The notes: generated by a model from the sequence alone, not told the origin. DNA of 64,000 bases from Corynebacterium mastitidis DSM 44356 (GCF_000375365.1 NZ_AQXB01000008.1:52499-116498); one strand, 5' to 3'; counted from the stretch's first letter, positions 36,395 to 45,574 are shown. A program made the numbers and translations.

Positions 36395-38032
36395 TCATTC
36401 CCCCAAGACTCCCACGGAGCTGCGGCTCACGCAGGCCCCCGGCGCCTGCACCCGCAGCTCCCTGCCGCCCCCGCTCACCTGCACGTACACGCTGTGCAGC
36501 CCCTCCGCGAGGGGGAACTCCACCGGGTGGCCGTCCAGCGCGAGCGTCCCGGTGCCGGGGGCCTCGGCAAGGTAGTTGAGGCGCACCACCCACTCGCGGT
36601 CCAGCAGCGGGCCGTCGAGGGGCAGCGTCGTGCTCGCGTCGCATTCCGGCGAGGCGGTGGCGCGCATCTCGTGGAGCCGCGCGGGGCGCAGCGATCCGTC
36701 GGCCCCCACGATCACGGGCTCGGGGGTGGCCGGGCCCACGGGGGAGGGATCCCCCAGGGCCGCGCCGTAGGCGGAGAGCCTGTTGTGGGGGTGGGTTACC
36801 GGCAGCAACACCTCCAGGGGGAGGTCCTGGTCCAGCAGCGGGGCGTGGTGGTGCCGGAGGGAGTCGCGCAGCCCGTGGAAGAAGTCCCGCCCGGGCTGCG
36901 GCGCCCACGCCTGGGCGAAGGCGAGCGCGCTGACGAGGCTGGACACCAGCCACGCGCCCCCGAGCGCCCTGGCGGTCACGGGGAGCCGCGCGGGCAGCGC
37001 GTAGGCCAGTGCCACCGCGCCGAGCACCGCCACCTCGCTGACGTGCCGCAGGGTCTGGGTGATCTCCAGCGCGGTGTCCGGGCCGGAGCGGGCCAGCGCC
37101 AGGGCGAGGAAACACAGCGCGGGGTAGGCGGCCACGGGGAGCCACGCGGCGGCCCTGCGGATGGTCAGCGCGAGCAGGAGCAGCCCCGCGGCGGCGCCCA
37201 GCAGGATGGCCGCGGTCTCGGGCGCGGCCCACGGCGGCCCCGGGTGCCAGCGTTCCCAGCGCCACGGTCCGCCGGCCAGCGTGGGCAGCAGCCCCAGGGC
37301 GTAGCCGTGGCCGAGGAACGGCAGCGGGTCGGTGGGCGCGGTGCGGGGATCGCCCACCACGGCGGCGTACACCCCGGCCCACGCCACGGTGGGAAGAAGC
37401 AGGCACAGCGCGAGGAGGCTGCCCCGGCGCGCCCCCGCGCGACCGAGCAGGCGGCAGCACGCCAGCATGAGCAGCACCGCGGGAGCGATGAACAGCGCGC
37501 GCTCGCTAAAGAGCGTGCCGAACAGCAGCGCCGCCCCGGCCCCCACGCACCATCGGGCGGCGAGGGCGTCGGCGGGCGCACGCACCGCGCGCAGGGCGCA
37601 GCCGAGGCACAGTGCCAGCGCGGCGTGCAGCGGCAGCGTGTTCACGGCCGACGCCAGCCACGTGGAGGTGGTCAGCGTGACGGGGGTAAAAAGATACGCG
37701 GCCAGGGGGATCAGGCTGCGGCTCAGCGGCCGGTAGGCCCAGGCCACTGCCGACGCCGCCAGCAGGTTCCCCACCCCCAGCGCCGCCACGGCCGCGGGCC
37801 ACCACAGCCCGGCCCCGTGGGCCAGCGCCCACTCGATCAGCCAGGAGCCCGGCATGAGGTGGCCGTCGTGCGGGGAGAACAGGAGGCCGAGGTCCGGCAG
37901 GCGGTGCTCCCTGGCCTGGGCGTAGAGGGTGAGGTCGTCGTAGTAGAACCAGCCGCGCGCCGCCACCGCCGTGCGCAGGCCCACCCCGGTGAGGAGGAGG
38001 GCGAGCAGGGCGGCGGTTTTCTTGGCGGGCAC
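36395..38032 (-). CDS. Polytopic membrane protein, GT-C-like
   Basis: A 545-residue protein with about eleven to twelve membrane segments and a C-terminal ~150-residue soluble part. The first loop has YYDDLTLYAQ then FSPHDGHLMPGSWL. Acidic residues in the first extracellular loop are typical of GT-C polyprenyl-phosphate-sugar transferases, and the overall plan fits, but I cannot name an exact family. The C-terminal region (TLALDGHPVEFPLAEG) looks like a beta-sandwich. A TACCGT box ends seven bases before the GTG, suggesting a leaderless start. A role in wall glycan or glycolipid assembly is inference. Confidence 0.65.
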   Translation of the reverse strand: MPAKKTAALLALLLTGVGLRTAVAARGWFYYDDLTLYAQAREHRLPDLGLLFSPHDGHLMPGSWLIEWALAHGAGLWWPAAVAALGVGNLLAASAVAWAYRPLSRSLIPLAAYLFTPVTLTTSTWLASAVNTLPLHAALALCLGCALRAVRAPADALAARWCVGAGAALLFGTLFSERALFIAPAVLLMLACCRLLGRAGARRGSLLALCLLLPTVAWAGVYAAVVGDPRTAPTDPLPFLGHGYALGLLPTLAGGPWRWERWHPGPPWAAPETAAILLGAAAGLLLLALTIRRAAAWLPVAAYPALCFLALALARSGPDTALEITQTLRHVSEVAVLGAVALAYALPARLPVTARALGGAWLVSSLVSALAFAQAWAPQPGRDFFHGLRDSLRHHHAPLLDQDLPLEVLLPVTHPHNRLSAYGAALGDPSPVGPATPEPVIVGADGSLRPARLHEMRATASPECDASTTLPLDGPLLDREWVVRLNYLAEAPGTGTLALDGHPVEFPLAEGLHSVYVQVSGGGRELRVQAPGACVSRSSVGVLGE

Positions 38033-38081
38033 GCCGCTTACGGTAGCAAAGGGGTGGGACGGCCCGGGGGTAGCGCGGTGC

Positions 38082-39029
38082 TCATCGCCCGCTGAGCGCC
38101 GCGATCGCCAGCATCACCGGCAGCGAGGCAAAGGTGGTGATCAGCACGGTATCGCGGGCCACGATGGTGCCCTTCTGGAAGGTGGCGGCGTAGTTGTACA
38201 CGTTCTGCGCGGTGGGCAGGGCCGCCAGGATGACGGCGGCGTAGCGCTCGGGCCCGGCAAGCCCCAGCGCCGCGCTGAGCCCCCAGGCCAGCAGCGGCAT
38301 GACCAGCGTCTTGAGCCCGGTGGCCAGGATGATCCGGAGGCGGTCCTTGGGGGAGTCCAGCACCGTGGTGGTGTTTAGGGAGGCGCCAAAGCTCATCAGG
38401 ATCATGGGGATGGACGCCCCGCCCAGGATCTCCAGCGGGGCCATGACCGGTTCGGGCACGGAGACCGAGGTCAGGCACACCGCCAGCCCGGCGGTGGAGG
38501 CCAGCACGATGGGGCTGAGCAGCGCGGTGCGCACCGCCCCGCGCACCGACCGCGCGGCGCTTCGGCCGCCCTGCTCACCCGTGGCCCCGAGCACCGCCAG
38601 CAGCAGCGGGGTGAGAAACACCATCTGCAGCACCAGGATGGGCGGGATGTAGGCGGCGCTGCCCAGGACGTACATGCTCACCGGCAGCCCGATGTTGTTG
38701 GAGTTCACGTAGGAGGCCGCCGCGGCCCCCATGGCGGTATCCGCCGCGCTGTGGTGCTCCCTTCCGGGAAGCGCGCGGGCGACGATCAGGAAGAGCGCCC
38801 CGGTCAGCAGCGTGGCGAGCAGGCTCACCGCGATCACGGGGGAGAAGAGCGCCTGCGGCTGCGAGGTGGCCACCACGGTGAACAGGAGCGCCGGGGTGGC
38901 GGCGTAGAACGCCACGCGGTTGAGCATGAGCCGGGCGTCCCCGGCGGGGATGATTCCTATCCGCCCCAGCGCGTACCCTGCGGCGATCACCGCCATGATG
39001 ATGGTGAAGCCGGTGATAACGCCGATCAT
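38082..39029 (-). CDS. AEC-family (auxin efflux carrier-like) transporter
   Basis: A 315-residue membrane protein with ten hydrophobic segments in two groups of five. Family features: GYALGRIGIIPAGDARLMLNR near the start, NSNNIGLPVSMYVLG in the middle, and PTAQNVYNYAATFQKG near the end. Bacterial AEC proteins export or import small organic acids such as malate. GAGGAA lies five bases before the ATG at 39029, which decides the start against a longer reading. It ends 49 bases from the next gene on the same strand. Substrate unknown. Confidence 0.85.
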   Translation of the reverse strand: MIGVITGFTIIMAVIAAGYALGRIGIIPAGDARLMLNRVAFYAATPALLFTVVATSQPQALFSPVIAVSLLATLLTGALFLIVARALPGREHHSAADTAMGAAAASYVNSNNIGLPVSMYVLGSAAYIPPILVLQMVFLTPLLLAVLGATGEQGGRSAARSVRGAVRTALLSPIVLASTAGLAVCLTSVSVPEPVMAPLEILGGASIPMILMSFGASLNTTTVLDSPKDRLRIILATGLKTLVMPLLAWGLSAALGLAGPERYAAVILAALPTAQNVYNYAATFQKGTIVARDTVLITTFASLPVMLAIAALSGR

Positions 39030-39338
39030 GGAGTTCCTCGTTCCTGCACGGCACACCACTGTAGCCGGTTGGGGGCGCTTACCGTGAGGTCACAGAGGCT
39101 CTCGTTGCTCCTATGTGTGAAATGCTGAATATTGAGGTCGTGCCCCGATTACGATCCTGTGGGCAGAAAGCGAGCTGACCAGAGCGGCTACTCTGATCGG
39201 CTCGTAAAGGGTGAGAAAGTGGATTGAATCCAGTCAATGAGTCGCCTCGGCATAGTGGCTGCGATCCCTATTCGAATTTCAAGAGCGCGTTCGGTGGTAT
39301 CTTCACCGGGCGCGCTCTGCCCTTGCACTGGACCCCGC
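39030..39338. other. Gene-free region: AEC promoter side and menA terminator
   Basis: These 309 bases contain no supported gene. Seen here are the menA terminator hairpin (39282-39318), a 13-base palindrome TGGATT-G-AATCCA (39220-39232), and a possible -10 box TACAGT on the minus strand (39058-39063) for the AEC gene. Confidence 0.5.
39282..39318 (-). terminator. Terminator of menA
   Basis: AGAGCGCG - TT - CGGTG ... CACCG - GG - CGCGCTCT forms a symmetric hairpin 20 bases after the menA stop. The T-tract on the menA strand is weak. Confidence 0.55.
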
Positions 39339-40235
39339 TCACCCAAGCACGCACGCCAGGGACGTGGCCGCCGCCCAGGCGAGCATGGCGCGCCCGGTCA
39401 GCCCCAGCACCGGGATCAACCCCGCCCCCGTGGCCCCCGCGCGCACCGGCCTGGCGCCCACGGCGGCCAGCGGCAGGGCCAGCAGCCCCAGCAGCGCCCA
39501 CCAGGTCGCGGTGAATCCCAAAAGCGGGGAGAGGACGAAGGGGGCGGCCACGAGCGCGCAGAAGAGCGCGCGGGTGCGGGCGTCGCCCAGCCGCACGGCC
39601 AGGGTGATCTTGCCGCTGGCGGTATCGGAGGGGATGTCGCGCAGGTTATTGGCCAGGTTGACCGCGGCGGACATGGCCCCCACGCCCACCGCGCAGGCGA
39701 GCCCCACCGCGCTGATCCCCCCGGCCTGCGTGTACTCCGTGCCCAGCACGGCCACCAGGCCGAAGAACAGGAACACCGCCACCTCGCCCAGCCCCATGTA
39801 TCCGTAGGGGCGCGAGCCGCCGGTGTAGAACCACGCCCCGGCGATGCACGCCGCGCCCACGAGGATCAGCCACCAGCTGCTGGCAAGGCTCAGCGCCACG
39901 CCCAGTATCCCGGCGGCGCCGAAGGCGAGGAAGGCCGCCCTTTTTACCGCCGAGGGGGCCGCGAGGCCGGAGCCGGTGAGGCGCAGGGGGCCGGAGCGGT
40001 CGTCGTCGGTGCCGCGGATGCCGTCGGAGTAGTCGTTGGCGTAGTTCACCCCGACGATGAGCGCCCACGCCACCCCCAGGGCCAGCAGGGCGCGCCACCA
40101 GCTGGCGCCGTCGTGGAAGGCGGCGGCCCCGGTTCCCGCGATCACGGGTGCGATGGCGTTGGCCCAGGTGTGGGGGCGGGCGCCGGCCCACCAGTCGGCG
40201 GGGGTGGCGCGGCGGCGTTCGGGGGAAGTAGGCAT
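39339..40235 (-). CDS. menA: 1,4-dihydroxy-2-naphthoate polyprenyltransferase
   Basis: MenA attaches the polyprenyl tail to 1,4-dihydroxy-2-naphthoate in the membrane, giving demethylmenaquinone. The 298-residue UbiA-family protein has eight to nine membrane segments, the first aspartate motif [17 protein letters not shown] (about residues 70-86) and the second region [17 protein letters not shown]. The ATG at 40235 removes a basic non-conserved extension; CACAAT lies six bases before it, again leaderless-like. The substrate tail comes from the polyprenyl diphosphate synthase at 52.7 kb, and MenG methylates the product. Confidence 0.93.
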   Translation of the reverse strand: MPTSPERRRATPADWWAGARPHTWANAIAPVIAGTGAAAFHDGASWWRALLALGVAWALIVGVNYANDYSDGIRGTDDDRSGPLRLTGSGLAAPSAVKRAAFLAFGAAGILGVALSLASSWWLILVGAACIAGAWFYTGGSRPYGYMGLGEVAVFLFFGLVAVLGTEYTQAGGISAVGLACAVGVGAMSAAVNLANNLRDIPSDTASGKITLAVRLGDARTRALFCALVAAPFVLSPLLGFTATWWALLGLLALPLAAVGARPVRAGATGAGLIPVLGLTGRAMLAWAAATSLACVLG

Positions 40236-40269
40236 GGGTCTATTGTGGCACCGAGTAGGGGAGCGTCGG

Positions 40270-40836
40270 TTACCGTCCCGCGCGCCCCACCGCGATGCGG
40301 GCAAAGTCCGCCGCGCTCCACAGGGACGCCCCGAGCATGATGGCGTCCTTGACCACCAGGCGCCCCGGCGCGGCGAGCAGCGGGAAGCCGCCCTCTCCGC
40401 CGCCCTTGTCGGAGACCCACACCTCCGGGGTGGTCACGAGGAAGGAGAGGGTCACCAGGCTCATGCCCACCAGGAGCAGGGAGCCCACCACGCCGACCTT
40501 GGGCCAGATCCAGCCCAGGGCGATGAGCACGCCGATGGTCACGATGGTTCCGCCGATGAGCAGGGCGATCCAGTAGGTGCCGTTGTCCTGGTGCCAGGCC
40601 TGCGCGGCGGCGTCGGCGGCGGCGCCCTCGGGGATCTTGTGGGCGGTGTAGTTCTCCGGGTCGCGCATGAGCCAGGACATGAAGGGGCTGTTGGCTACGA
40701 AGGGGATGATTCCCTGGGCCTCGTAGTGGAATACCTTCAGCGCACCGATCCACACGGTGACGAGCACCAGGCCCAGCCTGGTGAGCGTGGCGCCGAGCCG
40801 TTCTAGCCCGGCGAGCTTGGTCATGATGGCGTTCAT
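40270..40836 (-). CDS. DUF417 (YkgB/RclC-like) membrane protein
   Basis: A 188-residue protein with four membrane segments. [20 protein letters not shown] with [20 protein letters not shown] is the hallmark of the DUF417 family, whose Escherichia coli member RclC belongs to the reactive-chlorine response. A long loop carries [17 protein letters not shown] lies ten bases before the ATG. It is 34 bases upstream of menA on the same strand. A link between oxidant stress and menaquinone is suggested by this position and by the DoxX gene near menE, but is inference. Confidence 0.85.
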   Translation of the reverse strand: MNAIMTKLAGLERLGATLTRLGLVLVTVWIGALKVFHYEAQGIIPFVANSPFMSWLMRDPENYTAHKIPEGAAADAAAQAWHQDNGTYWIALLIGGTIVTIGVLIALGWIWPKVGVVGSLLLVGMSLVTLSFLVTTPEVWVSDKGGGEGGFPLLAAPGRLVVKDAIMLGASLWSAADFARIAVGRAGR

Positions 40837-41047
40837 CGCGGTTATGTCCTCCTCGGCAGGATTGGGGCGGGTACCTCCCGCAAAAGGCGATACTGTACCC
40901 AGTTTTAGGTGTATCGCGCAAGGCATTGCGTCCGTGCGCGGTTTCGCGGCCCGGCCGCGTGCCGGGGAGGATCGTGCCCGCCCGTGTAGGGTGGGGTGGT
41001 ATTTTTTCGTGACGGTTTTGATTGCGAGGGCGGGTGGAGGCGGAACC

Positions 41048-41932
41048 ATGTGGGTCAGTTACGTGGCCGGTCAGGTGGTGAGCTTTTTCTTCACGCTGTT
41101 TCGCCTCGTCCCGCTGCTGTGGAATAACCGCTTCTCCCGCGAGCCCATTCCCGCCGAGGGCTCCGGGGAGCACGGGGTGGTGATCTCCCTGACCACCCAC
41201 GGCCGCCGCCTGCGCACGGTGTTTCTCGCCGTCGAGTCGGTGGTGCGCGGGCCTCAGCGCGCGCCCGTGGTGCTGTGGCTGGACCCGGAGGATTACGACC
41301 GCCGCGGGCAGTGGCCGCCGAGCCTGCGGCGCCTGGTGCGGCGCGGGCTCACGGTGCGCCGGGGCGACGGCGACCTCGGCCCGCACGCCAAGTATTGGAA
41401 TCAGTTTTGCCGGGTGGCGGGCACACCCACCCGCGTGGTGACCATCGACGACGACGTCATCTACCCCGAGTGGTTCCTGGATCGCCTGCTCGCCATCGGC
41501 GGCCTGCGCCTGGACACGGTGGCGGCGTACCGCGCGCACCGGATCGAGCTGCGCGAGGGCCGCATGCTGCCGTACATGAAGTGGAGCCCCGCCGATACCT
41601 GCGACGCCAGCCTGCTGCACTTTGCCACCGGGGTGTCCGGCGTGTGCTACCCGCCCTCGTTTATCGAGTATGTGGTGGCGCAGGGCATCCGTTTTAAGGA
41701 GGTGGCCCCGCGTGCCGACGACGTCTGGCTCCACGTGTGCGCCCTGCGCTCCGGGCACCCGGTGCGCCAGGTCTTTGCCAATCCCCGCAACTTCGCCGTC
41801 GTCCCCTCCGCCCAGCTCAGCTCGCTGATCCTGAGCAACGGCGTGGGCGGGGGCAACGACGAGCAGATCGCGGCGGCCTACGGCCCGGCCGACGTGGCCG
41901 CCCTGCTGCGCGCTAGCGAGAAAGAAGACTGA
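41048..41932 (+). CDS. Glycosyltransferase of the men cluster
   Basis: A 294-residue protein with one N-terminal membrane anchor (YVAGQVVSFFFTLFRLVPLL) and a GT-A-like fold: VVISLTTHGRRL opens the nucleotide-binding half, VVLWLDPEDYD follows, and VTIDDDVIYP carries the metal-binding Asp triad. ATGVSGVCYPP and RADDVWLHV are acceptor-side segments. GGAGGCGGAA precedes the ATG at 41048. Corynebacteria carry an unnamed glycosyltransferase here. Its end overlaps the convergent menE end by 20 bases. The sugar and acceptor are unknown. Confidence 0.8.
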   Translation: MWVSYVAGQVVSFFFTLFRLVPLLWNNRFSREPIPAEGSGEHGVVISLTTHGRRLRTVFLAVESVVRGPQRAPVVLWLDPEDYDRRGQWPPSLRRLVRRGLTVRRGDGDLGPHAKYWNQFCRVAGTPTRVVTIDDDVIYPEWFLDRLLAIGGLRLDTVAAYRAHRIELREGRMLPYMKWSPADTCDASLLHFATGVSGVCYPPSFIEYVVAQGIRFKEVAPRADDVWLHVCALRSGHPVRQVFANPRNFAVVPSAQLSSLILSNGVGGGNDEQIAAAYGPADVAALLRASEKED

Positions 41933-43049
41933 CCACGCCCGCCCGGTGCACCTTGCCGGAGCCGGTGCGCGGCAGCGCGTCCACGCGGCGCAGGTGCCGG
42001 GGAAGCTGCCAGCGGGGGAGGAAGTCGAGCGCCTCGATGAGGTCGCCGGGTTCCGCCTCGCCGGTGTAGGCGGCGGCGATGGCCTGGCCCAGGCGGGCGT
42101 CGGGAAGCCCCACCACGCACACCTCGGCCACCCCGGGAACCTCGCGCAGGTGGTGCTCCAGCACCTCGGGGTGGATCTTGAGCCCGCCGGAGTCGATCAC
42201 CGCGTCCAGCCGCCCGCGCACGCAGAGTTCCCCGTCCTTGCCGAGCGCCCCGGCGTCGCTGGTGGCAAACCACCCGGGCTCGGCGAAGGCCTCGTGTTCG
42301 GGGGCGTTGCGGTAGCCGCGCGCGATCATCGGCCCGCCCAGGTGGATGCGGTCCTGCTCGCCCAGGCGCACGCGCGCGCCGGGCAGCGGGTGGCCGTCGT
42401 AGACGCACCCGCCCGAGGTCTCGGAGGCGCCGTAGGTGCGCACCACGCGGATCCCCAGCTCCTGGGCCGCGCGCAGGTCGTGCGCGCGCAGCGGCGCCCC
42501 GCCCACGAGGACGGCGGCAAAGGCGCGCAGCGCCTCGATGCCCTCCAGGCTGCTCATGGCCTTGAGCAACTGGGCAGGCGTGAGCGCCGTGTAGGCGCGC
42601 GCGCCCCCGAGGTCGCGCGCCGCCGAGGCAAAGGCGGGGATGGAGAATCCGCCGCGCAGGTCCAGGCAGCGCGGCTCGGTCCCGGCCACCAGGGAGCGCA
42701 CCAGCACCTGTAACCCCGCGATGTAGTGCCCCGGCATGGCCAGGAGCCAGGTGCCGGCGCCCCCCAAGGCCTCATGGGTGGCCTCGGCGCTGCTGAGCAG
42801 GTTGGCGGCGCTGAGCTCCGCGCCCTTGGGCGTGCCGGTGGAGCCGGAGGTGCCCACCACCAGGGCCACCTCGGGGTCGATGGGCTGCCCGGCCCGCTGG
42901 GTGGTGCGCAGGAGCTGGGCGCGTGCCGGGTCGTCGTCGGGCAGGGGCAGGAAACTACGACGCCCCGCCAGCGCCTCCCGGAGTTCGGGAAGGGCGCTGG
43001 CGGGGCGCGCAGAGGAGATAAAGAGGGGTTCGAGGATGCGCTCGCTCAT
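41913..43049 (-). CDS. menE: o-Succinylbenzoate-CoA ligase
   Basis: MenE activates o-succinylbenzoate with ATP and CoA. The 378-residue adenylate-forming enzyme has the P-loop VVGTSGSTGTPKGAELS, the TYGASETSGG motif, LGGPMIARGY and FATSDAGAL, and the C-terminal Lys motif PRTGSGKVHR. It is shorter than the ~450-residue norm because the N-terminal domain is reduced, as is common in actinobacteria. TACGCT ends seven bases before the ATG (leaderless-like). It lies 16 bases after the DoxX gene on the same strand. Confidence 0.92.
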   Translation of the reverse strand: MSERILEPLFISSARPASALPELREALAGRRSFLPLPDDDPARAQLLRTTQRAGQPIDPEVALVVGTSGSTGTPKGAELSAANLLSSAEATHEALGGAGTWLLAMPGHYIAGLQVLVRSLVAGTEPRCLDLRGGFSIPAFASAARDLGGARAYTALTPAQLLKAMSSLEGIEALRAFAAVLVGGAPLRAHDLRAAQELGIRVVRTYGASETSGGCVYDGHPLPGARVRLGEQDRIHLGGPMIARGYRNAPEHEAFAEPGWFATSDAGALGKDGELCVRGRLDAVIDSGGLKIHPEVLEHHLREVPGVAEVCVVGLPDARLGQAIAAAYTGEAEPGDLIEALDFLPRWQLPRHLRRVDALPRTGSGKVHRAGVVSLLSR

Positions 43050-43065
43050 TCCCCTTAGCGTAGTA

Positions 43066-43482
43066 CTAGGCGCTCACGGTGGCGCTGCGGGAGCGGGTGA
43101 CAAAGGCGTCCGCGGCGATGCGGCCGGGGCCCGCGGCGGCGAGCGCCAGGGCGGCGGCGCCGATCGCGCCGGGCAGCTCCCAGCCGCCGTCGGAGGCGAG
43201 GATGCCGTTGCCCACGTGGGCGATGAGCGCCGCGCCGAGCATGTTGAGGAACACGAGAACCCCCGCGACGGGGGTGAGCAGCCCCAGGATGAGGGCGATG
43301 CCGCCGCCAAACTCGATGGCCGCCGCGAGGATCGCACTGACCTGGGGCAGGGGCACGTCCATGCCCTCGAACATGGCCTGGGCGGCGCCGAGGTCGCTGA
43401 CCTTCTGCCAGCCGTGGGCGATGAGGATGGTGCCCAGCAGCAGGCGGGCGAGGAGGAGACCTAGATCTTTAATGATTGACAC
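43066..43482 (-). CDS. DoxX-family membrane protein
   Basis: A 138-residue protein with four membrane segments. LLARLLLGTILIAHGWQKV and FGGGIALILGLLTPVAGVL are characteristic of DoxX. In mycobacteria a DoxX protein forms a membrane redox complex with superoxide dismutase and a thiol enzyme. TAATTT ends seven bases before the GTG, so the mRNA is probably leaderless. It is placed between menB and menE; a quinone-linked redox role is plausible but not shown. Confidence 0.88.
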   Translation of the reverse strand: MSIIKDLGLLLARLLLGTILIAHGWQKVSDLGAAQAMFEGMDVPLPQVSAILAAAIEFGGGIALILGLLTPVAGVLVFLNMLGAALIAHVGNGILASDGGWELPGAIGAAALALAAAGPGRIAADAFVTRSRSATVSA

Positions 43483-43531
43483 GACAACTAAATTAGTCTG
43501 CCCGGCCTCCCCCGAGCAACTTTGACGCTCC

Positions 43532-44467
43532 CTAGTAGTAGAACGGGAAGGAGGACCAATCCGGTTCCCGTTTGCCCAGGAACGCCTCCTTGCCCTCCAC
43601 CGCCTCGTCCGTCATGTAGGCCAGCCGCGTGGCCTCCCCGGCAAAGACCTGCTGGCCCATGAGGCCGTCATCGGTGAGGTTGAAGGCAAACTTCAGCATC
43701 CGCTGGGCCGTGGGGGACTTCCCGTTGATCTCCCGGGCCGCCTGGATCGCCTCGGCCTCCAGGTCCGCGTGATCGGCCACGATGTTCACTGCACCCATCC
43801 GCTGCATCTCCTCCGCGCCGTAGGCGCGCCCCAGGAAGAAGATCTCCCGGGCAAACTTCTGGCCCACCTGCTTGGCCAGGTACGCGCTGCCGTAGCCGGC
43901 GTCGAAGGAGCCCACGTCGGCATCCGTCTGCTTAAAGCGCGCCTCCTGCCGCGAGGCGATGGTCAGATCGCACACCACGTGCAGGGAATGCCCGCCCCCG
44001 GCGGCCCAGCCGTTGACCACCGCGATGACCACCTTGGGCATCGTGCGGATCAGCCGCTGCACCTCCAGGATGTGCAGGCGTCCGCCCTCGGCCCGCGCGC
44101 GCTGCGCGTCCACGGTATCGGCGGTATCCCCCTCCGCGTACTGGTACCCCGAGCGCCCCCGAATCCGCTGATCGCCCCCGGAGCAAAAGGCCCATCCGCC
44201 GTCCTTGGCGCTGGGGCCGTTGCCGGTGAGCAGCACCACGCCCACGTCCGGGGTACGCCGCGCGTGATCGAGGGCGCGGTACAGCTCGTCCACGGTGTGC
44301 GGGCGGAAGGCGTTGCGCACCTCGGGGCGGTCGAAGGCGATGCGCACGATGCCGTCTCGACGATGCGTGCCCACGTGGCGGTGGTAGGTGATGTCCGTGA
44401 GGTCCTCGAAGCCCTCCACGGTGCGCCACTGCCGGGGATCGAAGGGTTGCTCGGTGCTGTAACTCAT
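43532..44467 (-). CDS. menB: 1,4-dihydroxy-2-naphthoyl-CoA synthase
   Basis: MenB closes the second ring of naphthoquinone from o-succinylbenzoyl-CoA. The 311-residue crotonase-fold enzyme shows RIAFDRPEVRNAFRP, the oxyanion region FCSGGDQRIRG, VNGWAAGGGHSLHVVCDLT, and DVGSFDAGYGSAYLAKQVG with the catalytic Asp and Tyr/Ser segment; the C-terminal EGKEAFLGKREPDWSSFPF crosses into a neighbouring subunit. The ATG overlaps the stop of the upstream DUF559-like gene, but a TAGACT box seven bases before it gives an independent leaderless start. Confidence 0.96.
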   Translation of the reverse strand: MSYSTEQPFDPRQWRTVEGFEDLTDITYHRHVGTHRRDGIVRIAFDRPEVRNAFRPHTVDELYRALDHARRTPDVGVVLLTGNGPSAKDGGWAFCSGGDQRIRGRSGYQYAEGDTADTVDAQRARAEGGRLHILEVQRLIRTMPKVVIAVVNGWAAGGGHSLHVVCDLTIASRQEARFKQTDADVGSFDAGYGSAYLAKQVGQKFAREIFFLGRAYGAEEMQRMGAVNIVADHADLEAEAIQAAREINGKSPTAQRMLKFAFNLTDDGLMGQQVFAGEATRLAYMTDEAVEGKEAFLGKREPDWSSFPFYY

Positions 44468-45360
44468 GCCACCGAGTCTAAGGGGTGGGAGAGCGCCCGA
44501 TGCCATTGGAACACTCCGTGGGAATCGGTCATAAGTTTGTCATCGAGGCTCCGCGCCGTGCTGATGATTTGCTCCACTACCTCGTCTAAGGCGTAGTCAA
44601 TGCAGGTGTCTGAGTAACGCAGCAACGTGTAGCCGGCGCGTTGTGCTGCGTTCGTCTTCCACCGATCGCGGACAAAGGCGCCGGTGTTCGTGTGAAAGCG
44701 TTGTCCGTCCACTTCTATCAGCAGCGGGGAACCTATGACCTTGAGATCGTAGGTGTAGGGGCCAACCTTCACGTTGGAACGCGTAAAAACGTTCTTGTCG
44801 GCTAGCGCGTGAGCGAGTCTCCTTTCCGTGGAGCTGGAAGCTCCCAGTACCGCCTTGGCGGCGATTTTGTTTAAGGCGCTGCGGCCCGTTGGGGATAGGG
44901 AGCGGGAATCACGGAGATAGTGCGCTTCTCCTTTGATACCGGCGTAGGACCGTTCGAGAAAGTTGATGAGCTTTGCCGAGGGCCACGAGTCCAGGAGCAG
45001 ATGAGCCGTTGCGGCGGGGGAGGTTACCGGAAGCCCGTGGATGATCCTGGAGTTGTGGTTATGGGATCTCGTTAGGATCACCTTGGAGTTATGCACCGGA
45101 CTCGTTGTTCGTGGCAGCAGACCATGAATGGGCCATGCGAGTTCCTCCCAGCCGTAGATGTGTGCTGCCGTGGCGCCGGAGAAAATAACCTTGGGCCACC
45201 GGTGGCATACGGCGCGTAGCCGCGTAAGCCCGTCCGCGTGAGGACGGACATACACCCCGTGGGTAAGGCGCTCAAGCTTTCCTTGGGAGATCATGGTCCT
45301 TATGGCGCTGGGGCTGATATTGCTGCGGCGCAGATCGTCGGTGGTCCAAAATTCTTCCAT
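44464..45360 (-). CDS. AbiEi-like HTH plus DUF559 nuclease-fold protein
   Basis: A 298-residue protein. Residues ~5-45 form a winged helix with HGVYVRP, the start typical of AbiEi antitoxin-type proteins; residues ~60-130 continue that family (VIFSGATAAHIYGWE). Residues ~175-275 have the DUF559/Vsr endonuclease-like core: YTYDLKVIGSPLLIEVDGQRFH gives the Asp and Glu of a PD-(D/E)xK site, followed by RDRWKTNAAQRAGYTLLRYS. GC is clearly lower than in the men genes. No AbiEii nucleotidyltransferase is next to it. Its stop overlaps the menB start, so it was probably inserted precisely upstream of menB. Confidence 0.75.
   Translation of the reverse strand: MEEFWTTDDLRRSNISPSAIRTMISQGKLERLTHGVYVRPHADGLTRLRAVCHRWPKVIFSGATAAHIYGWEELAWPIHGLLPRTTSPVHNSKVILTRSHNHNSRIIHGLPVTSPAATAHLLLDSWPSAKLINFLERSYAGIKGEAHYLRDSRSLSPTGRSALNKIAAKAVLGASSSTERRLAHALADKNVFTRSNVKVGPYTYDLKVIGSPLLIEVDGQRFHTNTGAFVRDRWKTNAAQRAGYTLLRYSDTCIDYALDEVVEQIISTARSLDDKLMTDSHGVFQWHRALSHPLDSVA
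44475..44480 (-). promoter_or_regulatory. -10 box, leaderless menB start
   Basis: TAGACT on the minus strand ends seven bases before the menB ATG, inside the last codons of the DUF559-like gene. Confidence 0.55.
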
Positions 45361-45544
45361 GCTTACTCAGACTGGGCGATGTTGGCGGATGGTTCCGAGT
45401 TCGGCTTCGTGAAGTTTTTGGAAGAAGGTGAAAGCGGTTTTTCTATGCCGGTGTGTGACGCCAGGGATCATCGTTGGGAATCTAGAGGAATGAAAGAACC
45501 TTGTCATGCCATGCTGTGACGGGTGTGGTGATCGGCAGCCTCTC

Positions 45545-45574
45545 AGCGGAATGAAAGCATCCTTTCATTCCGCT
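45545..45574. repeat. 13-bp-stem palindrome before menC
   Basis: AGCGGAATGAAAG (45545-45557), loop CATC, CTTTCATTCCGCT (45562-45574), without mismatch. Related 28-base copies lie at 45485-45512 and 10274-10301. As DNA it could be an operator; as RNA, a hairpin followed by a weak T tract (TTTGTT). Confidence 0.7.

Noticed and set aside
36391..36400. A fourth copy of the 28-base palindromic motif
   Set aside because: On the minus strand only the GGAATGAGAA half is present; the second half is not recognisable.
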